In this document: piece by piece, positions 53,141 through 63,550 of the stretch
Layout of the letters: every line of letters begins with the position of its first letter
Numbering within the stretch: position 1 is the first letter of the stretch
DNA from: Neodiprion pinetum
Lineage: Eukaryota; Arthropoda; Insecta; Hymenoptera; Diprionidae
Assembly (NCBI RefSeq): GCF_021155775.2
Contig: NC_060235.2
Location: 13,727,193 to 13,791,192 of the forward strand
Direction: 5' to 3'
Length of the DNA stretch: 64,000 nucleotides
Made by a program: the position numbers and the translations under genes
The notes under the pieces: generated by a model
What the model saw: the letters and a program-made list of their open reading frames with translations, nothing else
Told to the model about the DNA's origin: nothing
The model's database searches: none

Positions 53141-54763
53141 ATACCAAGCTCAACTGTGCTTCCCATCTTTGACCAAGCTATACTCGAACGAAATTATGTT
53201 TTGCATTCCAAGAGCGATAGTAACCCGACTCCGGAGGTCCCGAGGCTTTAACCGTACGTCAACTTAGATGTTGGTCGACCTTGCACTCTATCCTTGACTG
53301 ATTGTGAGTCCGCTAAAACCTCATCGTAGAGTTCACGTGACACCTTTAGCTTTGTTTACTGGTGTTCAGAGTAACACGTTTTAAGATTTAAAATTTAATT
53401 TAAAGTTGAATTTTCATTTTGTAAAATAGAACATGAGTTGATCGCACTGTACACCGATCGCGTTGCTAATTTACTGATATATATTGATATAAGAGTGGAT
53501 ATGACGGCTTAGCGTTAATTCACAATTATATATGATTTCAATCTTTTTAGTCTATATTCAACAGTGTTATTGTTAAGTACATTGTACGATACAAAATTTG
53601 TATGTGACACTCAAATTACACGTGAACGAATTCAAGTTGATTGTATGGTCCACACAGATAGCGCAGACGTAATCAAGTTTCGTTACCAGCTGTCATCATC
53701 TTCTGGAACAGATCTTAATCTTTTTCTTAGAGGGCTTTCGTCAGTCGAATCCATAACTATTTCATCAGCAAATCTCGTATTAACTCGACGAATTCCGCTC
53801 ACTCGGTAGTCAAAGTAGGTTTCAAGGTCCGCAAGCTTTTTCAAACGAAGAAATGTCTCCAGCCATGCCACCTCGTTCAATTTCGAGAAATTTATGATTC
53901 TTTCTGTTAATACGTATTTGGTTAAATTTTCTTGTGAGTTGATTCAATACAGATTTGATTCGCAGCTGATGTTTCACTTCGTCAATATTCTTGATGAACA
54001 ATTCTAGCCGCTTCTTCAATTCATGTTGTTAGGAAGTACTCTTGACGTGCAGGAAGAACAGCCTCAGACAGACGATGAAATTTTTAGTTCTGACTTTCAC
54101 AACGTCCACACCACATGCGTTTGAAACTTTTTGAGGGAAAAGAATGTCACGTGATTGTTATCGTGGGAAAAGAATGTGGAGTGGTTGATATCCCACAGGC
54201 ATCCAGGTTAACGAAAACAATTCTTGGAACTACTAACTGTGGAGTATTATATGGTTGGCATCACATTGGAATTTGGACTCACAAGCAGCTCTTGGAATTA
54301 TAAGTTATGGGAAAGAATGTCACGTAATTTATAAGACACCAGCATCCGGTTTGACGAAAGCAATTCTTGGAACGATTTATTTTGGAATGTAGGGTGATTG
54401 ATAATGCACCGAAAGCCGCTAAAGGTTAACCAGAACATTCTTGAAGTCAATACAATGATCGCACAGGGAACAGAAGGGTTTGTGTCTCGGCTATACCTGG
54501 GCCGTCGGTAGGGGAAATGACAACGAGATTATTTGTGAGGCAGCGTGATTTTTATCGTTGATTAATGAAATTGTTGATAAGACAGCGTGGTTTTGGCCTT
54601 CGGTAAATTAAATTGTTTGCAAGGTAGCGCGATTTTGACCTTTGGGTCGGTACAACAGGGTCTGAACACGGTAACGTCATTGTGGTGAAGGGCTTGAGTC
54701 TGGGTAAGATGTCGGTAAGTGTCAGTAGTAAGAATCTGTATCCAGAACTCTCATGGCTATACT
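53141..54763. repeat. Capsid-side terminal repeat of another Polinton
   Basis: 53141-53350 matches 12440-12620 (GACCAAGCTATACTCGAACG, ATGTTTTGCATTCCAAG, CTTGCACTCTATCCTTGACT). 54120-54763 matches the outer part of the Polinton 1 right repeat, including GGAAAAGAATGT units and GTCGGTAAGTGTCAGT, ending in ATACT at 54763. Similarity starts slightly inside the inverted repeat, in sequence unique to the capsid-side end, so this is the right end of a plus-oriented copy. About 750 bp between (53351-54119) is not in Polinton 1 and is probably an insertion. Confidence 0.75.
53683..54019 (-). pseudogene. Unrecognised coding-like fragment inside the terminal repeat insertion
   Basis: Two overlapping minus-strand frames appear to be one protein broken by a frame change near 53850-53880: a basic N-terminal part (RKNHKFLEIERGG) and a C-terminal part with NEVAWLETFLRLKKLADLET and an acidic/basic tail (DESPLRKRLRSVPEDDDSW). 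I do not recognise the family. It lies in sequence absent from the Polinton 1 repeat, so it may belong to whatever inserted there. Confidence 0.35.
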
Positions 54764-55132
54764 ATTATGGGAACGGGGGCGCTAGAAAGATTTGTTTATC
54801 GGTTTCCGAGATGCTGTGTGAATACAGATTAAAATTGGCTATGATAATTTCCGAATATCTTTGCTACCACTTAAACCAGTTTTGCGAGGTTGAAATATAT
54901 AGTACGTAGATAGTAGAGTTGGACAGAACAGTGAATGGATATAACGAGGTAGGTTAGAATGGCATTACATAAAATAGCAATTACTAGGTGTATATGCGAA
55001 ATAGAAGAGCCATAACAGTATAAAAATGAAATAGATAGCTATGCACGTACTAAACCAGCAGCTTTCTCTTAAATCGACACGGGTATCCAATAATAGCGGT
55101 CACAGAATGAAGGTAATTTGCTATAAACTTAC
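54764..55132. other. Anonymous stretch, probably intron of the potassium-channel gene
   Basis: No frame or repeat is recognised. It begins right after the Polinton terminus and ends at a splice donor on the minus strand. Confidence 0.4.
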
Positions 55133-55259
55133 CATCCAAAGCTTCCCAGCGTCGCTTTTCGGTTTCGGATTATAGGGCGTCGAAGACTGCGGCGCCAATA
55201 AGGAGGTAGGTGAACGTGCAGACGATCAACGATAAGGTCCGGACGATTTGCTTCTTCAT
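55133..55259 (-). pseudogene. First coding exon of a TASK-type two-pore potassium channel, with in-frame stop
   Basis: From ATG 55259 the minus strand encodes MKKQIVRTLSLIVCTFTYLL and then IGAAVFDAL, the highly conserved N-terminus and first membrane helix (about residues 9-26) of TASK-class K2P channels (KCNK3/KCNK9 in vertebrates, Task in flies). Codon 30 is TAA (55170-55172), where the family has Glu. After it the frame continues SETEKRRWEALD, again family-like. The exon ends at 55133 directly before GTAAGT, a strong splice donor. No further exon is visible at lower coordinates. Either this is a decayed exon copy, or the gene is real and the stop is a variant or sequence error. If real, a long intron filled with mobile elements extends leftwards. 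Confidence 0.82.
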
Positions 55260-56417
55260 TCTCTAGTGAGCCACATGCTCACCAGTACGGCCAAGGCCTT
55301 AGCCCTAACTACTTGCATCGCTCAAGGGAGTTAACTGTAGGGTGCCGGGCCCATGCTGTACGTTTCCAAGATAATCTTCATGTAAGAACCGTTCGATAAT
55401 CGCACGAACCGCCCTCACAATGCCTGCCCGTATTTCCTGCACTTCGGCTCCTTCTTCCTTTTTCCGTTCTCGTTTCTCTCTAACTATGTCTCTTTTCTGA
55501 CCTCTACACGCTAGTTCTCTAGTTTGGTCGTATTAACCCACCGAGATTTGATATCTGATGTTACAGTCTTCTCTGATGGTTGATTTTCGAAATGTTTTTA
55601 CTACAAAAACTTTGAAATAACGACCCCGTTTCATCTGAAACGTGATCAGGCAAGCTGTCATTCGAATTTTCAATTTCTACGATTGAACCTAAAGCGAAAT
55701 TATACACATTTTGATGATAGGAAAATTTCACCTGCAGTCCACGAGCTCCATTTATCCTCTTCTGAGAATGGTAAAAGATTGAGCAGAGTAATATAGCAGT
55801 GCCTTCGCTGCTCCCACAGCCATGTCTTCTCCATTCCTTGTTTTAATACAGGTCAGCTTTGGCTTCGTAGCGGTTGAAACAATTTAACAGATATTTCAAA
55901 CAATATTATAATAATTACAAAAATCTACTTATAGGAATTGTGAAGTTGTTAGGTAATTGATGAAATAATTTACGCCAGAAGTTAATGTCAACAGTAACAA
56001 TAGAAATAATACTTTCTTCAATAGAACAGCAAAGTAAGAAATATTAGACGGTTGAATAGTAAAAATACAGAAGGTGAGAGCTAATTAGGTGTATATTAGA
56101 CTGTTTCAAAATAAATCGATAATTTTTTTGTTTGCTTTACACAATCTTACACTATACTTGGACATCAAAAAATAATCCTTGCGAAAGGAGGGGCCGGTCC
56201 TTCAAGCTTTAGAGATGTCTCATCGGACTTTTGTCTTTTTTTATTTCGTTAATACGTAAATAATCAATTTGCATGGATGGAACAAACATTTTTCTTGTCC
56301 TAAAATGATGAATATATTCCCAACTTGTGTATAAATACTGAATATACTAGAAAAAACGATCTTGATGATCGCGGCATCCATTATCGGTCGATATATACAT
56401 CGATAAATGCAAAAAAC
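55260..56417. other. Possible 5' flank of the channel exon, otherwise anonymous
   Basis: The part next to the exon (55260-55530) is mixed-composition and may be 5' untranslated sequence or promoter. No TATA/initiator pair stands out. From 55550 to 56417 the sequence is AT-rich with no gene. Confidence 0.4.
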
Positions 56418-56555
56418 AAAAAAAAAAAATACAAGAATCTCCGTAAAAATGAATTTTTTATTATCGTAACAGCGTATCAATGAATGTATTCACTGATACG
56501 CTGTTATGATAATAAAAAATTCATTTTTACGGAGATTCTTGTATTTTTTTTTTTT
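56418..56555. repeat. 138-bp hairpin with about 65-bp arms
   Basis: The left arm (A-run, TACAAGAATCTCCGTAAAAA, ...AACAGCGTATCA) and right arm (TGATACGCTGTTATG..., ACGGAGATTCTTGTA, T-run) are reverse complements about 56486.5. I saw only one or two mismatches (CGTAAC against CATAAC). It lies eight bases past the stop of the adjacent transposase-like gene. Confidence 0.8.
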
Positions 56556-56562
56556 ACGATAG

Positions 56563-58643
56563 TCATTTTTGGTTGAAAAAAATTAGACTTATTGCAATTG
56601 GGATATTTTGTCTATGGTCTTGAACTATTTGGAACAAATATTGTTTTTGTTCCTCATTTTTAGTCAACAAATTATTATATTCCTCGCTAGGGGCTACTCC
56701 ATGTTCAGCTGAATCATTCACCACTTTCATTTGTGAGAAAACCCTTAAGCACGTTTGAAAGCTTTCGGTAGATTCCCATTGTTTGATAGGCTCATCCAGG
56801 AAATCATGGGGCAATTCACATTGTGAAAATAAGCGCCTCGACTTTTGAGTGATGGAATGACTTATGTCAATTTCAGGCAGTGTTTGACACTCGCTATCAC
56901 TCAGGGCAATGCGCTTTTGATTCTTTGATGTACTCTCACGTGTCCTTAAGGCTATTAACATCTTTTGTTTCACATCCATAGGAACCGTTGAATCGAAAAA
57001 CACTAATGCTGCCAGCTCTTCATTTAGATACCATAGATACTCCTTGATTTTTTTTAGAGCTGCTGCCGAAACATCAGAATTAATCGTTTGAAACTTGATT
57101 AAATTTTGCATCAATTGCAAATCGTGGTTAAGAGCTTTATTCCCATCAGGGGCAGAAAACCATATTTTCACGTAGAAATTAACGATGAAAATGCATATGT
57201 GACGCAAACTTTCAACATCGCGAGAGTTCTTCGAATTTAAAAAAAAATTAATCTCTGAAAAGCAATATTTTTGAGCAATAAATGGCCTTCGCGAGCCATC
57301 TAGCATGATGATTGGCGCCAGGTTTTTTGAACTTGATATCTTGAGGTGGCTTCGAACCCAAGAAGACGCATGACAATTTTAAGAATTCTCGATAATCATT
57401 CCGAGGATGAGAAATCTGTAAAGAAAAGCAGCACGAAATTGCCACGAGTTAAAAAACTATATATTGTGATTATAAATAAAAATATAGTTTAGAAGATGAA
57501 TAGTAATTGTTATTACTATTGCTACCTGAAATTGCTCAAAAATGAATTCTAGAATATTTTCTCTTGTCTCTCTCAGTATATCAGCCACGGTTTGGTCATC
57601 CATTACCGTCTTATACTGAATTTTATGAAAATTATCCCACTTTTTTTGAAAGCACTGAAAAATTGCTACATTTGGGCCGGATGTCCATTTCCAATATGTT
57701 TCTACCACATTTCTAAGAATAATTTCAGCGATGTGGTGACGGCAGGTCAAGTGTAGGAATGTTTTATTCAGATTTTCTTCCAATAAATTGCATGTTCCAT
57801 TTTCAAGTCCTATAAGCAATTAGTGATAAAAATATTATACTCATTTCATGAATAAAATGAGTAGAGGCGATAAAATCCATAAAAAATTTTTTTTAAATAA
57901 ATTATGTCTTTTGAATCTTAAATCGAAAATTAAATCTCCCGTGAAAACATGTCTTATATAATTTTATTATTGGCATACAATGATAGAATTTTTTTAATTA
58001 TTGAAATCATTCTTTGCCCTCAATGACTGAGTTGTGTCCTTTCAAATTTCAATCGATATTACGTCAATTTTTACCTGTATTTGAGTTAGTTGTGTCAAAA
58101 CACGAAGCTTTTACTCGAGGAATAAGATTCCATTCGTTCAGACACTCAATGATTGCTTTTGAAGCGTTTATCCCTGATCCTCTATCCAGAGCCAGGAACA
58201 CCGAGCAATTGCTCAGTATCAAGCCCCGTAATGACAACAGGCAATCGATCGACTTGTCGATTGCCGTCGATATTCAGTAATAATTTTCCGTTTCAATGCA
58301 GGACTAGAAAATTCGCTGCGTGGAAATTGTTTTTCAATTGCGCAGCCATTTTTGCTCTATATTCTATACGCTTTCTGTGGATGGTCAGGTGGCTGATGGA
58401 ATACTGAGCTACATCATGTCCAAGGTTTTGGAGGACTGCTCCTATGATCTGCATAGCATTTCGGCTACTAAAGCCTACTCGATCACAAGCTGCGGATATT
58501 TGCTCAGTGATCATTTTCTTCCTTGGTGTCGATGATGATGGTTGATCGAGTTTAGCTTCAAAATTTAAAATCGTTCGTTTTATTCCATGACTTTGATTTG
58601 AATCGATACTCGAGACCGATAATTGACTCAATGTTTGAGTCAA
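56563..58643 (-). pseudogene. Intron-containing transposase-like gene of unassigned superfamily
   Basis: Exon 1 (58643-58075) opens with a helical N-terminus and later has DRLPVVITGLDTEQLLGVPG, a frame change near 58190, then ...NEWNLIPRVKASCFDTTNSN at a CAG/GTAAAA donor. Exon 2 (57809-57526) follows a TTATAG acceptor with LENGTCNLLE, LTCRHHIAEI and YWKWTSGPN, ending at CAG/GTAGCA. Exon 3 (57415-56563) begins after TTTACAG with ISHPRNDYREFL, KPGANHHARWLAKAIY, a frame change in a T9 run near 57240, and an open C-terminus. Asp and His motifs resemble an RNase H-fold nuclease. I have seen this repeat-encoded protein type in arthropod genomes but cannot name its superfamily. Two frame changes suggest recent decay. 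Confidence 0.6.
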
Positions 58644-58959
58644 TTTTGCAAAATAAAATATCCGTTATATGCATTCTGATATAATTGCACTCATAACTAT
58701 TTATTTTATAATATTTTTTTTTTTTCTAATTTATTGCATTAAACAGTTACAGAACTGTTTTTAGCAAGGGGGAAATGCAATATAAGTTCATGCAAAATAG
58801 TTCATCAGTTGTTGTGTAGAATAAGACAGCAAAATGTAAAATAAGATAAAGAAGAGTAAAAAATAATATAACAAACTGTCAATTCTCTCGTTTTGAGGAG
58901 TTGATCAGTGCGGCAAAAACAGCCTGAATATATAATTAACTAATTAATGACTTAAATGG
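58644..58959. other. AT-rich spacer between transposase-like gene and LINE
   Basis: No gene is recognised. T runs at about 58717-58729 and 58960-58972 are alternative positions for the poly(A) tail of the minus-strand LINE. A small palindromic word lies near 58744-58760 (ACAGTTACAGAACTGT). Confidence 0.4.
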
Positions 58960-59074
58960 TTTTTTTTTTTTTATATAATCAACTAATAAAACTTATTACT
59001 TAGATAGCAGCTTCTTCAACCAGAATTAACAGTAGAGTATACGTGTAGTGATTTATATTTTATGATCTATGGTG

Positions 59075-62000
59075 TCACAGGTTCAGAGCCCAGGCTCTCA
59101 GTTTCATGCACGATTCCACGTAGTTAGCAATTGCAAATATTTCCTTGACATTTGTAGTTGCTAGTAGCTTGTCGATGGTTCCTGTTTTTCGAAGGGTGTC
59201 TTGGAGATAAGATGCTCTTAAAGCCGTGAACATTGGGCACATACTCAGGAAGTGGCGGAGGCTGTCAGCTTCGTGTAGGTTCCATAATGGGCATTGATTG
59301 TTTGGCGAGAATTTAATAGCCAGCATGCTTAGATTTAGAATGCAATTATAGATGTTGGCAAGTCTTAGTTGTGCAAGGGCGCGCTTAGTTGAAAGAGGCA
59401 GTTTTATCAGCAGGTATTTGGCTGGTGTGTATCGGTCTGGTCTGGCTAGCTGGAATTCGAGTGAACTGGAGCTTCTTGAAGCAATTGTGTCCCTGAGTAA
59501 CAGAATTGCACGATACCGCTGGAAAACGCTGTCTGTTCTTGCTTCCCAGATAAGCGGATCAAGCGTATCAAAGAGGTCAGTAGCTTCACATTCCGTTAAA
59601 AATTCTCTTATTTGAGTAGCCCAGTTGTAAGGAGAAGTAGTCGTAGTATTTTTGGCTAATTCGATTAGGTGAACCACGCAAATTTTGTGCAGGCAGGTGT
59701 CTTTTGATTTGAGCGTTTTGATTAGCCATCTCCACAGACGGAGCATCGCTTTCCATGCAACTGGAACAAGACCAAACTCTAGCCGTACAGCCCAGTCGGC
59801 CGAGTTTCGTGGAAGGTTAAAAAGTTTTTTATAAAAAAAGGTTTGAACGGGCTCCAGTGAATTGCGGTACCAAAGACCCCATGCTGGGAAAGCATACAGG
59901 AAAACAGATTCCACCATGCTCTCGAAGATTTTATTGTAGGCTTCCCACGAGTCACACTTAGCTTTAGCCAGTATGGTCATAGCAGCTCCAGAGGCACATT
60001 TAGCCTTGTTGATAGCTGTTTGTAATGATCTAAGGCCCTTCGTCGACGAAGATATGTTGACACCCAAGTATGAGTAACCTTTGACTACCTCTAAGCATGA
60101 GCCCTTGTACATTCTGTATTGCGACAAGCAATCACGTGTCCTCCCAGCAGCTTTGAAGGTGATAATCTTGGTTTTCGATTTGTTGACGGTGAGACCATTT
60201 GCGTCGCAGTATTCTTCCAGCACTCGGAGCTTTCGTAGCAAATCTATTGGTGAGTGAGCAAAGATGACCGTGTCGTCGGCGTAAAGAAGCATCAGGATGT
60301 CAGTTAGTTCGTTAATACTGAGGCCGTAGTAACCTTTGGATCTGAAGAAATGTTCAATATCAGCTATAAACAGTAGGAATAGATCAGGACTTAGAGCTTC
60401 CCCCTGCAAGACACCCTCGGTGACCTCGAACACGTTTGATTTGGATTCCATTACTTTTACTTGCAGCGTAGCTTGGTCATAAAGCGATTTAGTCGTGTTG
60501 ATGAACTTACTGCTCAGCGACATTCGGTGAAGCTTCTCCCAGAGAAGTGTGTGAGGAACCGAATCAAACGCTCTTTGGAAGTCTACAAAGATGCCGAATA
60601 TCTCTCTCCCATCTTTGTGGCGGAATTGAAGTTGTATGGAGCTGATAAGGGAGAATATGGCTTCGGTGCAACCTCGGTTTTTGCGGAATCCCAGCTGGCA
60701 CTCGGGAAGATGATTTCCTTGCTCTGCCCACGTGACGAGTCTTTTTTTTAGAAGAGTTGTAAAAATCTTAGTGATTGTGTTGATAAGGGCTATGCCTCGG
60801 TAGTTAGATGGTTCAGACTTATCATCCTTTTTGTGTATCATAGTCATCTGTGTGATTGCCCAGGATCTGGGGACGTGCTCCTCCTCGAGTACCTTGTTGA
60901 ATGGGCTTCTGAGGATTTCTTTGTGTTGACTAGTTAGTGCTTTTGAAAGCTCGTTTATTACAAGGTCAGGGCTAGGGGCTTTGCCTGATTTGAGAGATGC
61001 GAGTGTAGCGTCCAGCTCAGTCAGAGAAATTTCGGCGTCTAAAGTGTTGTTGACAATCTTTGGCAGAATGAGAGATGGAATGACAATACGTGGTTTGTAT
61101 ATTGTGGCGTAAAAGGCATTCCACGTGTTCACCGGAATTTCGCATTGCGCTCTTTTTCTGAAGCTGAATTTTTTCACCGCAGCCCAGAAATCGGAAGGGA
61201 CGGACACGTTGGCAAAAGCATTCTTGATGTTCAAAATGTAGGCTTTCTTTTTTTCCTGGCAAAGGTTTCTGTAGATATTCTTGCAATTTGACACTTCTTG
61301 GCGCGCCCTAATATTGAATTGACCTTTCTTGCAGTTTCGAAGTGCTTTCCGGAAATTTCTTTTAGTGTCTTTGCAGCTTTTGTCAAACCATGGGGTACAG
61401 GACGCTTTTTGACTGCTGGTTGAATTTGAAACTTTTATTAGTCCTGCCTTCTGAGCAGCAGAGTGTAAAGAGCTTAGCAGCCAGTTGTAGGTGGTATTAG
61501 CTGGATCGTTCTGGACATCCGGGAGGTCTTGTGAACTAAGTAAGTGGTTCTGGTATGTCAGTTTGGCTTCTTCAGACCAGACGATTTTTTTCTTCATGTG
61601 TGGAGTGGCCTGTGGAGCGCAGGCATGATGTTGGTCAAGTGTCTCGGTATGAATGGTTAGACGGACAGGTCGATGGTCCGAAAGAGATGGTTCAAGAATG
61701 ACTTCTAGATCCACTATCAGGTGAAGCGCAGAGATGTCAACCCAAACCAGGTCAATTATTGAAGTGCCACGATTATCGAAAGTGGGCTGAACCGGGGAAT
61801 CACCAATTGTTCTGCCATTTAAAAGGATGAAGTCGCTGTCGAGCATAAAGTCCATGAGCATACGTCCTCTATCACATATTGTTTCATCTGTTGTAGTAAT
61901 TAGCGGGTTTAGAGGAAGTCCTGTGAAGAGTTCCTCTGGCCAGGGGTTCAGAGAGCCTACTTTGGCGTTCAGATCTCCACCAATAATGAATATATCGTAC

Positions 62001-62386
62001 GTTTGGGAGGATTTGATGCCATCAATTACCTCTTGTAGTATATCGAGTAGGTATCGAAGGTCGAGACATTTTCTTAGGTAGACTGAGCCAAGGATCAGTA
62101 CTGTGGAACCTATTAATACTTTGTTGAAGATCCAGCATGGAGCGTCTTCTAGTAACGATGCGTTGAGGTTAGCGTTAATTGCAGTGATTAGGCCTCCACT
62201 GGCTCTTCCGATGGCATGATTCCTGATGGCATTAGACCAGTATGTGTTGTAGTTAGCGAGGAAAGGTGGTGAAAACGGCTGCGTGTTCCAGGTTTCGCAG
62301 GCTGCTATGATGGTAGAGTGGTTTATTAACGAGCTGTGTTGGAGGTTTGAGAAGCCGTGGAGATTCCAGAATGTTATTTCAGTCAA
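59075..62386 (-). CDS. LINE ORF2: APE-type endonuclease and reverse transcriptase
   Basis: The frame is open for about 1103 codons. The N-terminal endonuclease has WNLHGFSN at the start, ACETW (about residue 30), IIGGDLNAKVG (about 130-142) and SDHRPVRL (about 240). The RT has IFVDFQRAFDSVPH, EGVLQGEALSPDLFLLFI and LLYADDTVIF, with YADD at about residue 701. The C-terminus has a degenerate zinc knuckle (CPLWNLHEADSLRHFLSMC, with Trp where a second Cys is often found). It would nick target DNA and reverse-transcribe the element RNA. No ATG stands near the start: the first codon used here is TTG, and the frame is open further upstream into the end of ORF1, suggesting reinitiation or frameshifting. 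Jockey/I/R1-group membership is likely but not resolved. Confidence 0.9.
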   Translation of the reverse strand: MTEITFWNLHGFSNLQHSSLINHSTIIAACETWNTQPFSPPFLANYNTYWSNAIRNHAIGRASGGLITAINANLNASLLEDAPCWIFNKVLIGSTVLILGSVYLRKCLDLRYLLDILQEVIDGIKSSQTYDIFIIGGDLNAKVGSLNPWPEELFTGLPLNPLITTTDETICDRGRMLMDFMLDSDFILLNGRTIGDSPVQPTFDNRGTSIIDLVWVDISALHLIVDLEVILEPSLSDHRPVRLTIHTETLDQHHACAPQATPHMKKKIVWSEEAKLTYQNHLLSSQDLPDVQNDPANTTYNWLLSSLHSAAQKAGLIKVSNSTSSQKASCTPWFDKSCKDTKRNFRKALRNCKKGQFNIRARQEVSNCKNIYRNLCQEKKKAYILNIKNAFANVSVPSDFWAAVKKFSFRKRAQCEIPVNTWNAFYATIYKPRIVIPSLILPKIVNNTLDAEISLTELDATLASLKSGKAPSPDLVINELSKALTSQHKEILRSPFNKVLEEEHVPRSWAITQMTMIHKKDDKSEPSNYRGIALINTITKIFTTLLKKRLVTWAEQGNHLPECQLGFRKNRGCTEAIFSLISSIQLQFRHKDGREIFGIFVDFQRAFDSVPHTLLWEKLHRMSLSSKFINTTKSLYDQATLQVKVMESKSNVFEVTEGVLQGEALSPDLFLLFIADIEHFFRSKGYYGLSINELTDILMLLYADDTVIFAHSPIDLLRKLRVLEEYCDANGLTVNKSKTKIITFKAAGRTRDCLSQYRMYKGSCLEVVKGYSYLGVNISSSTKGLRSLQTAINKAKCASGAAMTILAKAKCDSWEAYNKIFESMVESVFLYAFPAWGLWYRNSLEPVQTFFYKKLFNLPRNSADWAVRLEFGLVPVAWKAMLRLWRWLIKTLKSKDTCLHKICVVHLIELAKNTTTTSPYNWATQIREFLTECEATDLFDTLDPLIWEARTDSVFQRYRAILLLRDTIASRSSSSLEFQLARPDRYTPAKYLLIKLPLSTKRALAQLRLANIYNCILNLSMLAIKFSPNNQCPLWNLHEADSLRHFLSMCPMFTALRASYLQDTLRKTGTIDKLLATTNVKEIFAIANYVESCMKLRAWALNL

Positions 62387-62413
62387 TTCTGGCGAGCTGT
62401 TATCTAGTTTTGC

Positions 62414-63440
62414 TAAAAAAATTTTGGGACAGTATTCAATTCTGGAATAAAGGAGCTCACGGTTTTTGGCTGAGGAACAAGAGCGTTTTTTGCCTCATCC
62501 CACGAATAAACCAAGTCCTCCGTTGCGATCTTGTTTCCTTTTCTGCTGACCTTTGTGCCTTCACTCACTAGTTGCTCAATCTTTGTTCTTACATGCCAAT
62601 CTATTGTCCTCTCTTTCGCAGTACGGTCCGGGTTGATGTAGATTTTTGTGCCTGCTAGAATATTTTTTTGTTCTTGAGAATATGCGCTTTCTGATCAAGA
62701 TCAAAGAGATTCACAATAATCCGTTTCGTGAATTCTTTTAGCGAAATGTTAAGGCACGATATTCCGAATTTCGTACTGAGGAAATTTTTAATCTCGGATA
62801 CGTGGTCGCTGGAGGTAAAAGAGTACCCTGTAATGGAGATGTTTGTCTTTTTACTTTCTTTTTCGATAGAATCTAGCTTATTAGTGAGATAAGAGATCTG
62901 ATCATTGCTAGGATTATTAACACGTGCAGTGAAGTTGAGATTAGAGGAAGACGGGTCCGCCAGAATGTTACTCAGTTGATCCATCGTAACAGCATTTTTT
63001 TCAAGTTCACCAATACGGTTAGTCAGATCAGTCTTGGTTGCTTCACGTTCCTCTTCTAGCACCTTGAGGCTGGCTTTTATCTCAGTGAAGGAGGCCTGGT
63101 CTTTCAAAAAGTTCTCTTGAAGTTTGTCCGTTAGTTCCTTGTGTTTTTCTTCTTGGCTGGTTCTAAGCGCAGCAATTTCATTGAGAATTCGTTCCATGTC
63201 TGCGGGTTGATCGAAAAAGTTGGGCTTGACGGGACTTGACTCCTTGTTGAGTTTTTTAGGTGTTCTGAAGTCCAGAGCAGAGACTTCTGACTGCCGGGAA
63301 TCGTCCAAAGTTCTTTTTTTCTTCGTATCAACTGTGTAGTTCGTAATAGGAGTACAAGATTGGCTGGCCGCAACCAGTAGTTGCTGGTTAGACGGTCTGC
63401 CTGGCTTTGGAGTGGCAATTACAGGGTTTTTACTTGAGAG
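62414..63440 (-). pseudogene. LINE ORF1: coiled-coil RNA-binding protein with one frameshift
   Basis: The frame is open from 63440 but has no early ATG. It contains a basic, Ser/Pro-rich head (KPGRPSNQQ, ALDFRTPKKL), a coiled coil (DKLQENFLKDQASFTEIKAS, about 63130-63010) and an RRM-like region (KTNISITGYSF, about 62845). It ends at 62655 in a run of seven A after KAHILKNKK. The other frame then continues with a typical ORF1 C-terminal domain (KIYINPDRTAKER, about 62650-62610) to TAG 62414-62416, 27 bases before the ORF2 start used here. A single-base change in the A run is the only break. It would coat element RNA and act as a chaperone. Confidence 0.78.
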
Positions 63441-63550
63441 TTACCGACGGCTATAGGTGTGCTTAAAAGCGATGGAGAGCTACCCGTGGCGAGAACAGAG
63501 ATGGCGTTGGTATTCATAAGTCGCGTGGGCAGTATTAGCCGAGAAACATC

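Larger units (their letters stand above)
58960..63550 (-). mobile_element. Non-LTR retrotransposon (LINE) with ORF1 and ORF2
   Basis: Two genes on the minus strand have the classic LINE layout: an RNA-binding ORF1 (63440-62414) and an endonuclease-RT ORF2 (62386-59075), with a T run at 58960-58972 that would be the 3' poly(A) tail. The 5' end is not defined and the stated limit is approximate. It is the best-preserved element in the window. Confidence 0.85.
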
